Positions 1 to 9,900 are shown, counted from the first letter of the stretch. The stretch: 64,000 nucleotides of DNA from an uncultured Muribaculum sp. (GCA_910578785.1 CAJTSJ010000013.1:5991-69990), one strand, 5' to 3'. Notes: generated by a model not told the origin, from the sequence alone. Numbers and translations: made by a program.

Positions 1-284
1 TCGGTTCGCATGAGCGCGGTTACATCGTCAACGTCGAGTACAAGGGGATGATATTCAAAACCTGGGAGGGCGAGATGATAGCCCGGAAGGCGTTGACCGA
101 CACTGTTAACATATATTCCCACAGCTTCCTGTTTTCGGTAGACGATGCGGAAGTGGCTAAACGGCTGGAACAGTATTGCGGCACGGGTCGTCAGGTTTCG
201 GTCACCTACGACCGATTCATGGGCGCGCTGCCCTGGCGTGGCGTGCAGACCTGCGTAGTCACGGCCGTAGAGCCTGTCGATTGA
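1..284 (+). CDS. C-terminal part of an unrecognised protein (5' end outside window)
   Basis: Reading frame is open from base 3 and ends with TGA at 282-284, giving 93 visible residues that begin GSHERGYIVNVEYKG. An ATG at 48 lies inside the conserved-looking part, so the true start is almost certainly upstream of the window. The fragment is soluble, mixed charge, with no membrane segment or catalytic motif that I recognise. It lies 140 bp upstream of pfkA on the same strand, but two promoter-like boxes separate them. I do not assign a function. Confidence 0.6.
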   Translation, partial: GSHERGYIVNVEYKGMIFKTWEGEMIARKALTDTVNIYSHSFLFSVDDAEVAKRLEQYCGTGRQVSVTYDRFMGALPWRGVQTCVVTAVEPVD

Positions 285-333
285 CGCGATAATGCTTCAT
301 TAACATTAATTAATAAGGCCGGACTTAAAACTC

Positions 334-377
334 TATCTTTGAAAGTGTAAAACAATCTTGCAGATTCATTAACTTTG
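334..377 (+). promoter_or_regulatory. Candidate pfkA promoter(s), Bacteroidota type
   Basis: Two matches to the Bacteroidota -7 consensus TAnnTTTG sit upstream of pfkA: TATCTTTG at 334-341 and TAACTTTG at 370-377. Neither has a clear TTTG -33 box at the usual ~19-bp distance. The second would give a leader of roughly 40 nt. Confidence 0.5.
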
Positions 378-424
378 TTAGTTGACAAAATAAATTTAAC
401 TCTATTCTAAAAAACTTGTTCGAT

Positions 425-1405
425 ATGGCGAATATCAAGACTATCGGAATATTGACTTCCGGAGGCGATGCCCCCGGAATGAATGCCGCTATCCGCGCCG
501 TCACTCGCTCGGCCATCTATAACGGATTCAAAGTGAAGGGCATCTACCGTGGCTACCGCGGACTCATAACAAACGAAATCGTAGACTTCAGGACACAGAA
601 CGTGTCTAACATAATCCAGATGGGCGGTACGATACTCAAGACTGCCCGTTGCAAGGAGTTTGAGACTCCCGAAGGCCGTCAGCTGGCCTACGACACCATC
701 CGCCAGCATGAAATCGATGCCCTGGTGGTGATCGGCGGAGACGGTTCGCTGACCGGTGCACGCATTTTCGCCACCGAATTCAACTTCCCGATTATCGGTC
801 TGCCCGGCACTATCGACAACGACCTTTACGGCACCGACAAGACTATCGGATATGACACGGCGCTCAACACCATCATGGAGTGCGTGGACAAAATCCGCGA
901 CACGGCTACTTCGCACGAACGCCTGTTCTTCATAGAGGTGATGGGCCGCGACGCCGGCTTCCTCGCGCTCAACGGTGCGATAGCATCAGGTGCTGAAGCC
1001 GCAATAATCCCGGAAATATCTACTGAAGTCGACCAATTGGCCGAACTCATCCAGAACGGATTCCGCAAGAGCAAGAACTCTTCAATTGTTCTTGTGGCCG
1101 AAAGCCCCGTCACCGGCGGCGCCATGGCCCTGGCCGAACGTGTCAAGAACGAGTATCCATCGTATGATGTACGTGTGTCGATTCTCGGACACCTCCAGCG
1201 CGGTGGTTCACCGACGGCGTCGGACCGCATTCTCGCATCGCGCCTCGGTGCGGCCGCAATCGATGCCCTGCTCGAGGACCAGCGCAATGTGATGATAGGT
1301 ATCTCCAATGACAATATCGTCTATGTGCCGTTTACCAAGGCCATCAAGAACGATAAGCCGATCAACCGCGAGCTTCTCAACACATTGAGAAAATTGTCGA
1401 TCTGA
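425..1405 (+). CDS. pfkA: ATP-dependent 6-phosphofructokinase
   Basis: Phosphorylates fructose 6-phosphate to fructose 1,6-bisphosphate, the committed cytosolic step of glycolysis. The 326-residue protein has the family order of motifs: N-terminal ILTSGGDAPGMN nucleotide loop, GGDGSL around residue 100, GTIDNDL with the catalytic aspartate, then EVMGRDAGFLA and GHLQRGG substrate-binding segments. Length fits bacterial PfkA (about 320). The frame is open to a TTG at 416, but ATG 425 gives the usual MxxIKTIGILTSGG start and is preferred. A strong hairpin follows the stop, so it is probably transcribed alone. Confidence 0.96.
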   Translation: MANIKTIGILTSGGDAPGMNAAIRAVTRSAIYNGFKVKGIYRGYRGLITNEIVDFRTQNVSNIIQMGGTILKTARCKEFETPEGRQLAYDTIRQHEIDALVVIGGDGSLTGARIFATEFNFPIIGLPGTIDNDLYGTDKTIGYDTALNTIMECVDKIRDTATSHERLFFIEVMGRDAGFLALNGAIASGAEAAIIPEISTEVDQLAELIQNGFRKSKNSSIVLVAESPVTGGAMALAERVKNEYPSYDVRVSILGHLQRGGSPTASDRILASRLGAAAIDALLEDQRNVMIGISNDNIVYVPFTKAIKNDKPINRELLNTLRKLSI

Positions 1406-1419
1406 TTTTTTACTTATAT

Positions 1420-1464
1420 TACGGACACGCCGGAATGCCGTTATCGGATGCCTGCGTGTCCGTA
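1420..1464 (+). terminator. Hairpin after pfkA
   Basis: TACGGACACGC (1420-1430) pairs perfectly with GCGTGTCCGTA (1454-1464) around a 23-nt loop, followed by the T-rich TCGTTTCTC. It begins 14 bp after the pfkA stop. An in-frame ATG for the next gene at 1435 falls inside the loop, which argues for the later start. Confidence 0.6.
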
Positions 1465-1488
1465 TCGTTTCTCTACATAACCTTAAGC

Positions 1489-2262
1489 ATGATGATAAGC
1501 GCAGAGTCGTTCAATATATTCCTGACCGCGATGGCCCTGACCGCCGTGGCGGTGTTCGTGGCTCTGCAATACGTCGAGGCCGGCTACGGGATGATGTACA
1601 ACCGCAAATGGGGTCCCGCTATCGACAACCGCCTCGGTTGGGTGCTGATGGAGGCTCCGGTGTTTCTGGCCATGGGAATCCTGTGGTGGCTTTCGCCCCG
1701 CCGGTTCGAGGCGGCTCCGCTGGTCATGTTCCTGCTGTTTGAGCTTCACTATTTTCAGCGTTCGTTCATATTTCCGTTGCTGATACACACCAAGGGACGT
1801 ATGCCTCTGAGCATAATAGTCATGGGTGTGACGTTCAACGTGCTCAACGCGCTGATGCAGGGCGGGTGGATATTCTACGTGTCGGCTCCTGACCGGTATC
1901 CTGTCGAATGGCTCGGTTCGTGGCAGTTTGTGGCGGGCACGGCGGTATTCTTCGCCGGTATGGGAATCAACATCCACAGCGACGGTGTGATACGCGGTCT
2001 GCGCCGTCCGGGCGACACCCGGCACTACATACCCCGCGGAGGCATGTTCCGCTATGTGTCAAGCGCCAATTATTTCGGGGAATTCGTGGAGTGGACCGGC
2101 TTCGCCATACTTACATGGTCATGGTCGGGCGCGGTGTTTGCTTTGTGGACATTTGCCAACCTTGCTCCCCGGGCGGCCAAAATCCACAACCGCTATGCCC
2201 GTGAGTTCGGCCGTGAGTTTACCGACATGAATGTGCGCAGGATACTGCCGTTTATTTACTGA
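1489..2262 (+). CDS. Membrane 5-alpha-reductase family protein (3-oxo-5-alpha-steroid 4-dehydrogenase-like)
   Basis: Integral membrane reductase of the steroid 5-alpha-reductase C-terminal family (PF02544 type). About 257 residues, several hydrophobic helices, and the diagnostic C-terminal block YIPRGGMFRYVSSANYFGEF followed by EWTGFA, which carries the NADPH/substrate residues in eukaryotic SRD5A and bacterial homologues. Known members reduce the delta-4 double bond of 3-oxo-steroids; substrate here is inference. The frame opens at 1435, but that ATG lies in the pfkA terminator hairpin, so the ATG pair at 1489/1492 is preferred. It is the first gene of a four-gene operon with an Old Yellow Enzyme and two SDRs, the gene types of gut Bacteroidales bile-acid A-ring conversion. 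Confidence 0.85.
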   Translation: MMISAESFNIFLTAMALTAVAVFVALQYVEAGYGMMYNRKWGPAIDNRLGWVLMEAPVFLAMGILWWLSPRRFEAAPLVMFLLFELHYFQRSFIFPLLIHTKGRMPLSIIVMGVTFNVLNALMQGGWIFYVSAPDRYPVEWLGSWQFVAGTAVFFAGMGINIHSDGVIRGLRRPGDTRHYIPRGGMFRYVSSANYFGEFVEWTGFAILTWSWSGAVFALWTFANLAPRAAKIHNRYAREFGREFTDMNVRRILPFIY

Positions 2263-2282
2263 AATATCTGAAAATACTGAAT

Positions 2283-3503
2283 ATGGAATCGAAACTTTTC
2301 ACTCCTGCGTCGATAGGCCCTGTGACCTTGCGCAACCGCACCATACGTTCGGCCGCGTTCGAGGGGATGTGTCCCGGCAACAGTCCGTCGCAGATGCTCA
2401 AGGACTATCATCTGTCGGTGGCAGAAGGAGGTGTGGGCATGACCACGATAGCCTACGCTTCGGTGACGCGTAACGGTCTGTCGTTTCCCAGGCAGCTGTG
2501 GATGCGTCCGCAGATCATACCTTCGTTGCGTGACATCACCGATGCCATACATGCCGCGGGAGCCAAAGTGTCGATTCAGCTTGGCCATTGCGGCAACATG
2601 TCGCATAAGTCGACCGCCGGCGAGACTCCTGTCTCGGCTTCAGGGCGGTTCAACATATATTCCCCGACTCCCGTGCGCGGGATGGCTGACGACGAGATAA
2701 CGGCCATGAGCCGTTCGTTCGGCGACGCCGTGCGCCTGGCACGCGATGCAGGCATGGACTGTGTGGAGATTCATGCCGGCCACGGCTATCTTATAAGCCA
2801 GTTCCTTTCGCCCTATACCAACCGCCGCCGCGACCGCTGGGGCGGTTCGCTCGACAACCGCATGAGGTTTATGCGCATGTGCATGGAGGAGGTGATGAAA
2901 GCCGCCGGAAGCGACATGGGCGTGGTGGTCAAGACCAATATGCGCGACGGATTCAAGGGCGGCATAGATATCGATGAGGGACTTTTGATAGCCCGTGAGC
3001 TTGAACAGCTCGGCGCCCATGCTCTGGTGTTGAGCGGAGGGTTTGTCAGCAAGGCTCCCATGTACGTGATGCGCGGTGAAATGCCGATAGGCGCCTTGAC
3101 CCACTATATGGACTGTTGGTGGCTTAAGTGCGGCGTAAGGATGTTCGGACGCATGATGATACCGTCGGTGCCCTACAGGGAGTGTTATTTTCTTGACGAT
3201 GCGAAGGTGTTCCGCAACGAGCTTAAGCTTCCGCTGATATATGTCGGCGGCTGTTCCAGTCGGTCAAGCATAGAGCGGGTTCTGGGCGAAGGCTTTGAGT
3301 TTGTCCAGATGGCGCGCGCGCTTCTGACCATGCCAGACTTTGTCAACCGTATGCGCGACGGAGTCGAGGACTCGGGATGTGAACATGTCAATTACTGCAT
3401 CGGGCGGATGTATTCGCGAGAGATGGCATGCCATAAATGTGTGGCCGACCTTCCCAGATCGTTGCGCCGAGAGGTAGAACAAATCAAATCAAGGCAGAAA
3501 TGA
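2283..3503 (+). CDS. Old Yellow Enzyme family NADH:flavin oxidoreductase (possible steroid/bile-acid ene-reductase)
   Basis: FMN-dependent TIM-barrel ene-reductase, 406 residues. Visible hallmarks are the opening KLFTPASIGPVTLRNRTIRS, the HAGHGYLISQFLSPYTNRR active-site block around residues 161-180 and the RWGGSLDNRMRF segment. It contains only the barrel, unlike the ~640-residue BaiCD/2,4-dienoyl-CoA reductases that add Fe-S and FAD/NAD domains; a C-terminal CHKC remains but not a full 4Fe-4S motif. In characterised gut Bacteroidales clusters an OYE-type protein acts as the 5-beta-reductase next to a 5-alpha-reductase. The stop overlaps the next start (ATGA), so translation is coupled. Confidence 0.9.
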   Translation: MESKLFTPASIGPVTLRNRTIRSAAFEGMCPGNSPSQMLKDYHLSVAEGGVGMTTIAYASVTRNGLSFPRQLWMRPQIIPSLRDITDAIHAAGAKVSIQLGHCGNMSHKSTAGETPVSASGRFNIYSPTPVRGMADDEITAMSRSFGDAVRLARDAGMDCVEIHAGHGYLISQFLSPYTNRRRDRWGGSLDNRMRFMRMCMEEVMKAAGSDMGVVVKTNMRDGFKGGIDIDEGLLIARELEQLGAHALVLSGGFVSKAPMYVMRGEMPIGALTHYMDCWWLKCGVRMFGRMMIPSVPYRECYFLDDAKVFRNELKLPLIYVGGCSSRSSIERVLGEGFEFVQMARALLTMPDFVNRMRDGVEDSGCEHVNYCIGRMYSREMACHKCVADLPRSLRREVEQIKSRQK

Positions 3504-4315
3504 GCGGAAGGGACTCTATTACATCGCTGAAAGGCGCGTGGGCTGTTGTCACGGGAGCGTCGTCCGGTATCGGTCTGGAATTTTCCCGTCAGCTTGCCGA
3601 GGCCGGATGGAATCTGGTCATGATAAGCAACCAGCAGGCCGAACTGTCGCGATGCGCGTCGGAGATAAAATCCCGTCATGGTGTGAAAACTATAGCCGTG
3701 GCTCTCGACCTGACCGAAGCCGAGGCCGTGAAAAAGGTGATGCACACCGTCAAGTCTGCGCAATTGTACCCGAAGCTTCTGATAAACAATGCCGGAGTGT
3801 TTGACTTCAAATCGGTCGATTCTTTGGCTGAAAAGCGCATAAATCTTTATATCGACCTGCATGTGCGGGCTTTGACCATGCTCAGCAAGAGCATGAGCCG
3901 GTACATGGCGGAGCGTGACGGCGGTTATGTGCTCAATATGTCGTCGATGGCCTGCTGGATGCCGATGCCCGGCATTGCTGTCTATTCGGCGACCAAGGCA
4001 TATATCAGGGCGTTTTCGCGTGCTCTGCGGATCGAGATGAAGGGTGCCGGAGTCTCAGTGACCGTCGCGTGTCCGGGCGGAATAGCCACGGACCTTTTCG
4101 GACTGCCGAAAGGACTTCAGCGTCTCGGCGTGAGGCTCGGTGTGCTTACGACGGTGGAGAAGTTCGTAAGCAAGGCTCTTCGGCGTACGTTCAGGCGCAA
4201 GGCCCAGTATATCAACGGCGGACTCAACCGAGTGTCGATAGTGGCGGTGGCTTCGCTGCCGGAGTGGGCGAGGGTGAAAATAAAGACACGTCTTTTGGAT
4301 AAATTATCGCGATAA
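3500..4315 (+). CDS. Short-chain dehydrogenase/reductase (first of two)
   Basis: Classical SDR, 271 residues from ATG 3500, which overlaps the previous TGA by the ATGA pattern; the frame is open further upstream but that part is the tail of the OYE gene. Rossmann motif VVTGASSGIG near residue 20, NNAG around residue 97, catalytic Ser in NMSSMACW and YSATK (Tyr and Lys) near residue 160. Such enzymes oxidise or reduce hydroxyl/keto groups with NAD(P)H. In this operon it is a candidate hydroxysteroid dehydrogenase. The C-terminus after residue 200 is basic and may contact a membrane; that is speculative. Confidence 0.9.
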   Translation: MSGRDSITSLKGAWAVVTGASSGIGLEFSRQLAEAGWNLVMISNQQAELSRCASEIKSRHGVKTIAVALDLTEAEAVKKVMHTVKSAQLYPKLLINNAGVFDFKSVDSLAEKRINLYIDLHVRALTMLSKSMSRYMAERDGGYVLNMSSMACWMPMPGIAVYSATKAYIRAFSRALRIEMKGAGVSVTVACPGGIATDLFGLPKGLQRLGVRLGVLTTVEKFVSKALRRTFRRKAQYINGGLNRVSIVAVASLPEWARVKIKTRLLDKLSR

Positions 4316-5139
4316 TGTTAGGAGAAACATATATAGTCACAGGTGCTACCGGCGGTATAGGCAAGGCTCTGGTCGAGGGACTGATCAGGCGCGGAGCCGG
4401 ACGTGTAGTGCTGGCATGCCGCAATGTAGAGCGTGCAGAGGCCCTTATAGCTTCGCTTGATGCAGGAAAGACCGAGCTTCTGGCCATGAGGCTCGACCTT
4501 GAATCGTTTGCTTCGGTGCGTGAATTCGCCCGGACGCTGCTTGACTGCGGCTGGGGAATCAAGGCGCTGTTCAATAACGCCGGTACAATGCCCGGAACGA
4601 TGCGTCTGACCGAGGACGGTTATGAGTCGGCCACGCAGGTCAACTATCTGTCGACATGCCTGCTCACGGAGCTGATACTTCCTGCCATAGTGCGTGGCGG
4701 ACGCATAGTGTTCACCACGTCGATGACACGACATATAGCGCGTCTGCACAGGAACTGGGCCGACCGCGCCATTAAGCACCACAGCCGCTTTGTGACTTAC
4801 GGGCGAAGCAAGCTGATGATGACCCATTATGCGCTTGCCATGTCGGCGCGTCTGGCCGGACGCGAGATAAAGGTCAACTGCTCCGATCCCGGCATTGTGG
4901 ATTCGTCTATAATCACTATGGACAATAAGGTCGTGGACTATCTGAGCGACAGGCTGTTCAGGCCCTTTATACGCAACACGTCTACAGGTGCGGCTCCGGC
5001 CTTGGCTACACTTGACATCGATGTGACGTCGAACATGTTTACCCCAGGCGGATGCCATGCCATGAGCGCCAGCTATCTGTATGAAAAAAAGCATCATATT
5101 GCCTTGGATCCTGTTAAGGAGTTGCTGAATCGGAAGTAG
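4315..5139 (+). CDS. Short-chain dehydrogenase/reductase, retinol-dehydrogenase-like (second of two)
   Basis: 274-residue SDR whose ATG shares one base with the preceding stop (TAATG). Motifs: YIVTGATGGIGKAL at the N-terminus, ACRN after strand 2 (typical of NADP-binding retinol-dehydrogenase-like SDRs), NNAG near residue 88, and YGRSK as the catalytic Tyr/Lys. The insertion between the catalytic Ser region and the Tyr (HRNWADRAI) is also typical of that subgroup, which acts on hydrophobic alcohols such as retinoids and sterols. With the previous gene it could provide two different hydroxyl specificities, for example 3-alpha and 3-beta; that split is inference. Confidence 0.88.
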   Translation: MLGETYIVTGATGGIGKALVEGLIRRGAGRVVLACRNVERAEALIASLDAGKTELLAMRLDLESFASVREFARTLLDCGWGIKALFNNAGTMPGTMRLTEDGYESATQVNYLSTCLLTELILPAIVRGGRIVFTTSMTRHIARLHRNWADRAIKHHSRFVTYGRSKLMMTHYALAMSARLAGREIKVNCSDPGIVDSSIITMDNKVVDYLSDRLFRPFIRNTSTGAAPALATLDIDVTSNMFTPGGCHAMSASYLYEKKHHIALDPVKELLNRK

Positions 5140-5177
5140 CCGGGGCATCTTCACATTCGGTAGTATAAAATAGAAAA

Positions 5178-5202
5178 CCACGGAGCCGATAAGGCTCCGT
5201 GG
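5178..5202 (-). terminator. Intrinsic terminator downstream of susD
   Basis: CCACGGAGCC (5178-5187) and GGCTCCGTGG (5193-5202) form a 10-bp perfect stem with a 5-nt loop. Read on the minus strand it is followed by TTTTCTATTTTA, so it ends the susCD transcript; it may also stop plus-strand readthrough from the SDR operon. Confidence 0.8.
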
Positions 5203-5282
5203 CAAGGAAACTAATCTATTATTATGTTAATGACCGATGCCGGTGTTTCACAACAACGGCACCGTGGTCGCTATAATCTGAA

Positions 5283-6884
5283 TCAGTAACCAGGATTCTG
5301 TTTCCAGTTGGTGTTGGTGTTCAGAACGTCAGTTCCGAGCGGGAAAAGACGCAGGTTCTTGTTGTTCAAAGAGCTCGGATTGATTTCCTTGACATACAGA
5401 CGCTCTTTCTCATATTGGCCGAAGCGTATGAGGTCGTTGCGGCGCCACAGTTCGGCGAAGAATTCGCGTCCGCGTTCGTCGAGCAGGTCCTGCAATGTAG
5501 GAGTTCCTGCAACATCGGGAGCACCTGAGCACTGGCGCACCTGGTTCATAAGCGAGGCGGGGGTGTCGCCGTTGGTCGCGGTTGCACCGCGGAGGATGCA
5601 TTCAGCCTTTGAAAGCAGAATGTCGGCGAAACGGAAAATTGGAATATCGTTTGTCTGACGACGTCCGTGGGTGTTGTAGTTCTCGTCGATGGGATATTTC
5701 ACGCATTCATAGCCCTGTGTCCATCCGTTGACATCCTTGCCGACGTTGAGCTCAGTGTCTAAGGTCTTGAGGGTAATGTCTTTCGAAAATACCAATTGCA
5801 CTCCATTATATTCGAAAGGCGTTGAGGTGAGGTCGTAAGTTATGGGGTCGAACAAGTAAATAGGACCTCCGATAATGGTCTTGGCGCGTTCGTCGCCGGG
5901 AAGAGCGAGAAGCAGTTCGGTCATATACGGATTGACACGGATATTGCCACCGCATGACTGGGTCAGAGGGAAGCCCCAGTAGCTGTTGTAGCTGCCCTTG
6001 TTCTGACGGAACTGGAAGTAGCGGTCCCAGTCATGTCCATTGTCGACGTTGTATGCGGTGGAGTAGATGAAGTCCTTTATATGCACTCCGTTGTTTGGGA
6101 AGAACTTCTGGCGGTAGCCCGTTCCTACTTCAAATATGCCTGACTTGATGATTTCGTCGCACCATTTCACGCAGTCGGCAAGCTTCTCGTTGTCGGTGTT
6201 GTTGTCGACGGAAGTTATAGGATTTGTGTATACACCCCAGTTGAGGTATAGTTTCACGAGAAGTGCTTCTGCCATCCATTTATTGGGCTTGCCGTAAGTG
6301 TTGGTAGTGTTGTCTTCGGTAAGTTGCGGGATGACTTCAAGCAGTTCCTTTTCAACGAACTTGGCAACATCGGCGCGTGGAGAGCGTTCTATAAGTTCGC
6401 CTTCGGCGACGTTGCGCTCAAGGACGGGTACATCGCCGTAGTTGTCCATCAGCATAAAGTGATAGAAGGCGCGGATGGCTCGGATAGGAGCCACAACGGG
6501 GTCTTTTCCATCTTCACCTCCCATTTCCAAGATTACGTTGTTGCATGTGACGATACCTCCAGAAAGAGAGTTGTAGCAACTCTGTGTGTACCAGTCGTCG
6601 GGATTGGGTTCGTGGAGATATGGATGCGCATAGCGTACATCTCGATAGTCACCGTCGAAGCTTACGGGGAAAAATTCGTCAGACGACAGAAGCACCATTT
6701 CCTTGTAGTCGCGGTTCAGAATAGATTGGAATGAGGTGTAGCATCCCGTGAACTTGGCTTCGATGGCAATCGGATTGTCCGGATATTCTGTGTACTGGTT
6801 GTCCAGGTCGACATCAAGATCTGTACAGGCGGAAGTTCCGGCGAGTACTGCGCCAAGGGTTAAGAGTTTAATATATGATTTCAT
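5283..6884 (-). CDS. susD: SusD/RagB family outer-membrane nutrient-binding lipoprotein
   Basis: 533-residue surface lipoprotein that captures a substrate and closes over its SusC partner. N-terminal signal with lipobox (LAGTSAC, Cys about residue 20), then the helical RagB/SusD fold; C-terminal blocks such as IFRFADILLSKAECILR and LLDERGREFFAELWRRNDLIRFG are typical of the family. It lies 21 bp downstream of susC in the same operon and is followed by a terminator. No glycoside hydrolase, sulfatase or regulator adjoins the pair, so the ligand cannot be read from context. Confidence 0.95.
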   Translation of the reverse strand: MKSYIKLLTLGAVLAGTSACTDLDVDLDNQYTEYPDNPIAIEAKFTGCYTSFQSILNRDYKEMVLLSSDEFFPVSFDGDYRDVRYAHPYLHEPNPDDWYTQSCYNSLSGGIVTCNNVILEMGGEDGKDPVVAPIRAIRAFYHFMLMDNYGDVPVLERNVAEGELIERSPRADVAKFVEKELLEVIPQLTEDNTTNTYGKPNKWMAEALLVKLYLNWGVYTNPITSVDNNTDNEKLADCVKWCDEIIKSGIFEVGTGYRQKFFPNNGVHIKDFIYSTAYNVDNGHDWDRYFQFRQNKGSYNSYWGFPLTQSCGGNIRVNPYMTELLLALPGDERAKTIIGGPIYLFDPITYDLTSTPFEYNGVQLVFSKDITLKTLDTELNVGKDVNGWTQGYECVKYPIDENYNTHGRRQTNDIPIFRFADILLSKAECILRGATATNGDTPASLMNQVRQCSGAPDVAGTPTLQDLLDERGREFFAELWRRNDLIRFGQYEKERLYVKEINPSSLNNKNLRLFPLGTDVLNTNTNWKQNPGY

Positions 6885-6905
6885 GTTGTTCGATAATTAA
6901 GAGTA

Positions 6906-9900
6906 TTAGAAATTAACGTTAACACCGACAATGAACTGACGTGTACGCGGGTAGCGGTTGATTCGGGCATCCCATCCGGGCTCGATTCCTCCGAGATTGA
7001 TTTCGGGGTCGATGCCTTTGTATTTGGTGATGGTGAACACGTTGTTGACAGTTCCGTAGACGTGTACGTTGTTGAGCCATCCGTTGAAGCAGTTGCGGAA
7101 TGTGTATCCGAGAGTAAGCGATGCCAAACGGAAGTAGCTGCCGTTTTCAAGATAGCGGTCAGACGGAGCGTTCGAGCGGGTGTCGTTGACGCGCTGTTCC
7201 TTTGCGCAGTCTGCGAGAACGTTCTTGCCGATACCTACGTTAGGCATGTAGCTGTAGTATGCGCGGGTGGCGTTGAAAATCTTGTTGCCGAATGTGCCCT
7301 GGAAGAATGCGTTGAGGGTCCAGTTGCGGTAGCGGAGTTCGTTGTTCCATCCGAGCTGGAGCTTAGGCTGTGCGCTGCCCTTCTTAACGCGGTCGTCGTT
7401 GTTGGGGTCGCCGGTGGTCACGAAGTCGCCGTTTTCATCAACAAGGCGTTCGCCGGTCTCGGGGTCGTGCTTGTAGAAGACGGAGCGGTCCTGATCGTCG
7501 TAACCGGCCCATTCCCACATGTAGAATGTACCGACAGGTTCGCCTTCCATGATGCGCTGAACATTCCAGGTGTCGTAACCGGCGAGGTCCGGATTCAGCT
7601 TGTCGATGTAGTCAACAGTGAATTCGCCCTTCGACAAGGAGATGACTTTGTTGCGGTTGTGCGACAGGTTCAGTGTCGTGGTCCAGGTGAAGTCGCGGGT
7701 CTGTACGGGTACGGCGTTTATGGTCACTTCGATACCTCGGTTGTTCATCTTGCCGACGTTTGCGGTCATCCATTCGTAAGGATATATGGCTGTCGACACC
7801 TTGTAGTCCCAGATCATGTCTTTGGTGTCCTTGTTGTAGTATTCGACGGTACCGTTGAGGCGACCGTTGAAAAATGCGAAGTCAAGTCCGATGTTGAGCA
7901 TTGTGGTGGTCTCCCATTTCAGGTTGGGATTGGCATTATGGGCCGCTACAAGAGGCTTGAATGATGAAGAAACGCCGGTGGTCGGGTCGGTATATGTGAA
8001 TCGTCCGGAGCGGTCCTTGTCGTAGGTATAGTAGAATTTCGATGAATATACGTCGAATCCCGCGGCGTTACCGCTCTGTCCCCATCCTACGCGGACCTTC
8101 AGGTCGTCGAAAATGCCGAGGTTCTTGATGAAGTCTTCCTGGCTTAGACGCCATGCGGCGGATGCAGACGGGAATGTGGCCCATTCGTTGTTCTTGCCGA
8201 AAGTCGACGAACCGTCGCGTCTGATAGCTGCCTGAAGCAGATATTTGCTGTCGTAAGAGTAGTTGACACGTCCGTAGAACGATATCATTCTTTTTGTGGT
8301 CTTCAGTCTGGCCCAGATGGGGTCTTCGTCGTAGCTGTTGCCCATGCCGATATTGCTCCATCCAAGGTCGTCGTTGTAGAAGTTGTAGGCACGTGCGCCG
8401 AAACCTTCGCCGTTGTCCCACTGTTCCCATGAATAGCCTGCCATAAGTCCGAGTTTGTGGATTTGATTGAAGGTCTTGTCATAGTTGGCGTAGATTTCAA
8501 CCAATTTATGTACGGAGTTGCTGGTTTCGCGCGAAGTTTGACCGTGACGTGCCTTCTGGTCGGGAATCTGGGTTTCGGTCGAGTAGTAGTCCTTATAGTC
8601 CCACTGATGGTTCAGGTAGTTGAAGTTGGCGTTAAGGAAGAGGCCGTCGATGATTTTAAGGCTTGCCTTTCCTGTGAAGTCGATGCGCTTGCTCTGCGAT
8701 TTAGATATATTTTCATAAATGAGCGACAGAGGATTGTAGTTTTGTGATGTATAGTTGCCTTCATACCAGGAGCCGTCTTCGTTGCGTATCGGGTTCAACG
8801 GAGAGAAGTAATACATTGCATCGAGTACGGAAGCTCCACTTTTGTCCATGGGAATGCCCTGATGGTTGGATATGCTTCCGTTGACCTGGAGAGTCACTGT
8901 CAGTCGGTTTTTGAGCATTTTAGATTCGACGAGTGCGCGTCCTATGAGACGGTCCATGTTGGAGCCACGGACTATACCGTCGCGCTTCATATAGTTGACG
9001 CTGGCGGCGAAACGGCTCTGGTCGGTGTCTCCGGAGATGGAGAGGTTGTGGTTCTGGGCGAAACCTGTGCGGAGCACTTCGTCCTGCCAGTCGGTGTCGG
9101 TGTCCTGTCCGTGGTCGTTGAGTATTGTCCAGCCTCCGGTCTTGGCGAATGCACGAAGTTCGGAAGCATCCATCATGTCGAGGTTCTTGAGCGACTTTTC
9201 CCAAGATACATATCCACTGTAGGTTACTCGGGCAGGGCCGTTGTTGCCGCGCTTTGTGGTCACGATGATGACACCGTTTGCGGCCTTTGAACCGTAGATG
9301 GCGGTGGCCGATGCGTCGCGGAGCACGTCGATAGACTCGATGTCGTTGGGCGACACGAGCGACAGGTCGGCATCGGGAATTCCGTCAACCACATATAGGG
9401 GGGCAGTGGAGCCGTTGAGCGTAGAGGCTCCGCGGAGAGTGATTGAGGCTGTACCCCCGTTCGGGTCGGACGACTGTACGATGGAAAGACCGGCTACCTT
9501 GCCCTGCAGCATCTGTGCGGGGTCGGTGTAGATGCCGACATTCATGTCTTTTGCGCGGACCGTGGTGATTGAGCTTGTCACGTCCTTGCGGGCCATTGAA
9601 CCATAACCAACGACAACTACTTCATCGAGCGCGTTGGTGTTTTCTTTCATTGTCACGTTGATCTTAGCACCGTTGACCTGCACCTCCTTTGAGATGTAGC
9701 CGATGTAAGAGAATACTAATGTTTTACCTTGAGCCGCTTTAATGCTGTATGCTCCGTTGGCGTCGGTGGCTGTACCGTTAGAGGTGCCTTTTTCTTGGAC
9801 GGTGGCACCGATCAGAGGTTCGCCTGTCTCATCGGAGACAACACCGGTGATGGTTAGGGCCTGAGCGTGTAACCCCCCCCAATTACAGCAAATTAGCAAC

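Noticed and set aside
826..1314. Long minus-strand frame over pfkA
   Set aside because: Antisense shadow of a conserved enzyme gene, Arg/Ser rich with no domain.
1435..1488. Upstream ATG for the 5-alpha-reductase-like gene
   Set aside because: Lies in the loop of the pfkA terminator hairpin and adds residues (MPLSDACVSVSF) not typical of the family; ATG 1489 or 1492 is favoured.
7062..7964. 300-codon open frame on the plus strand inside susC
   Set aside because: It is antisense to a clear SusC barrel, has unnatural composition (V/G/C rich) and no promoter; it is a shadow frame.
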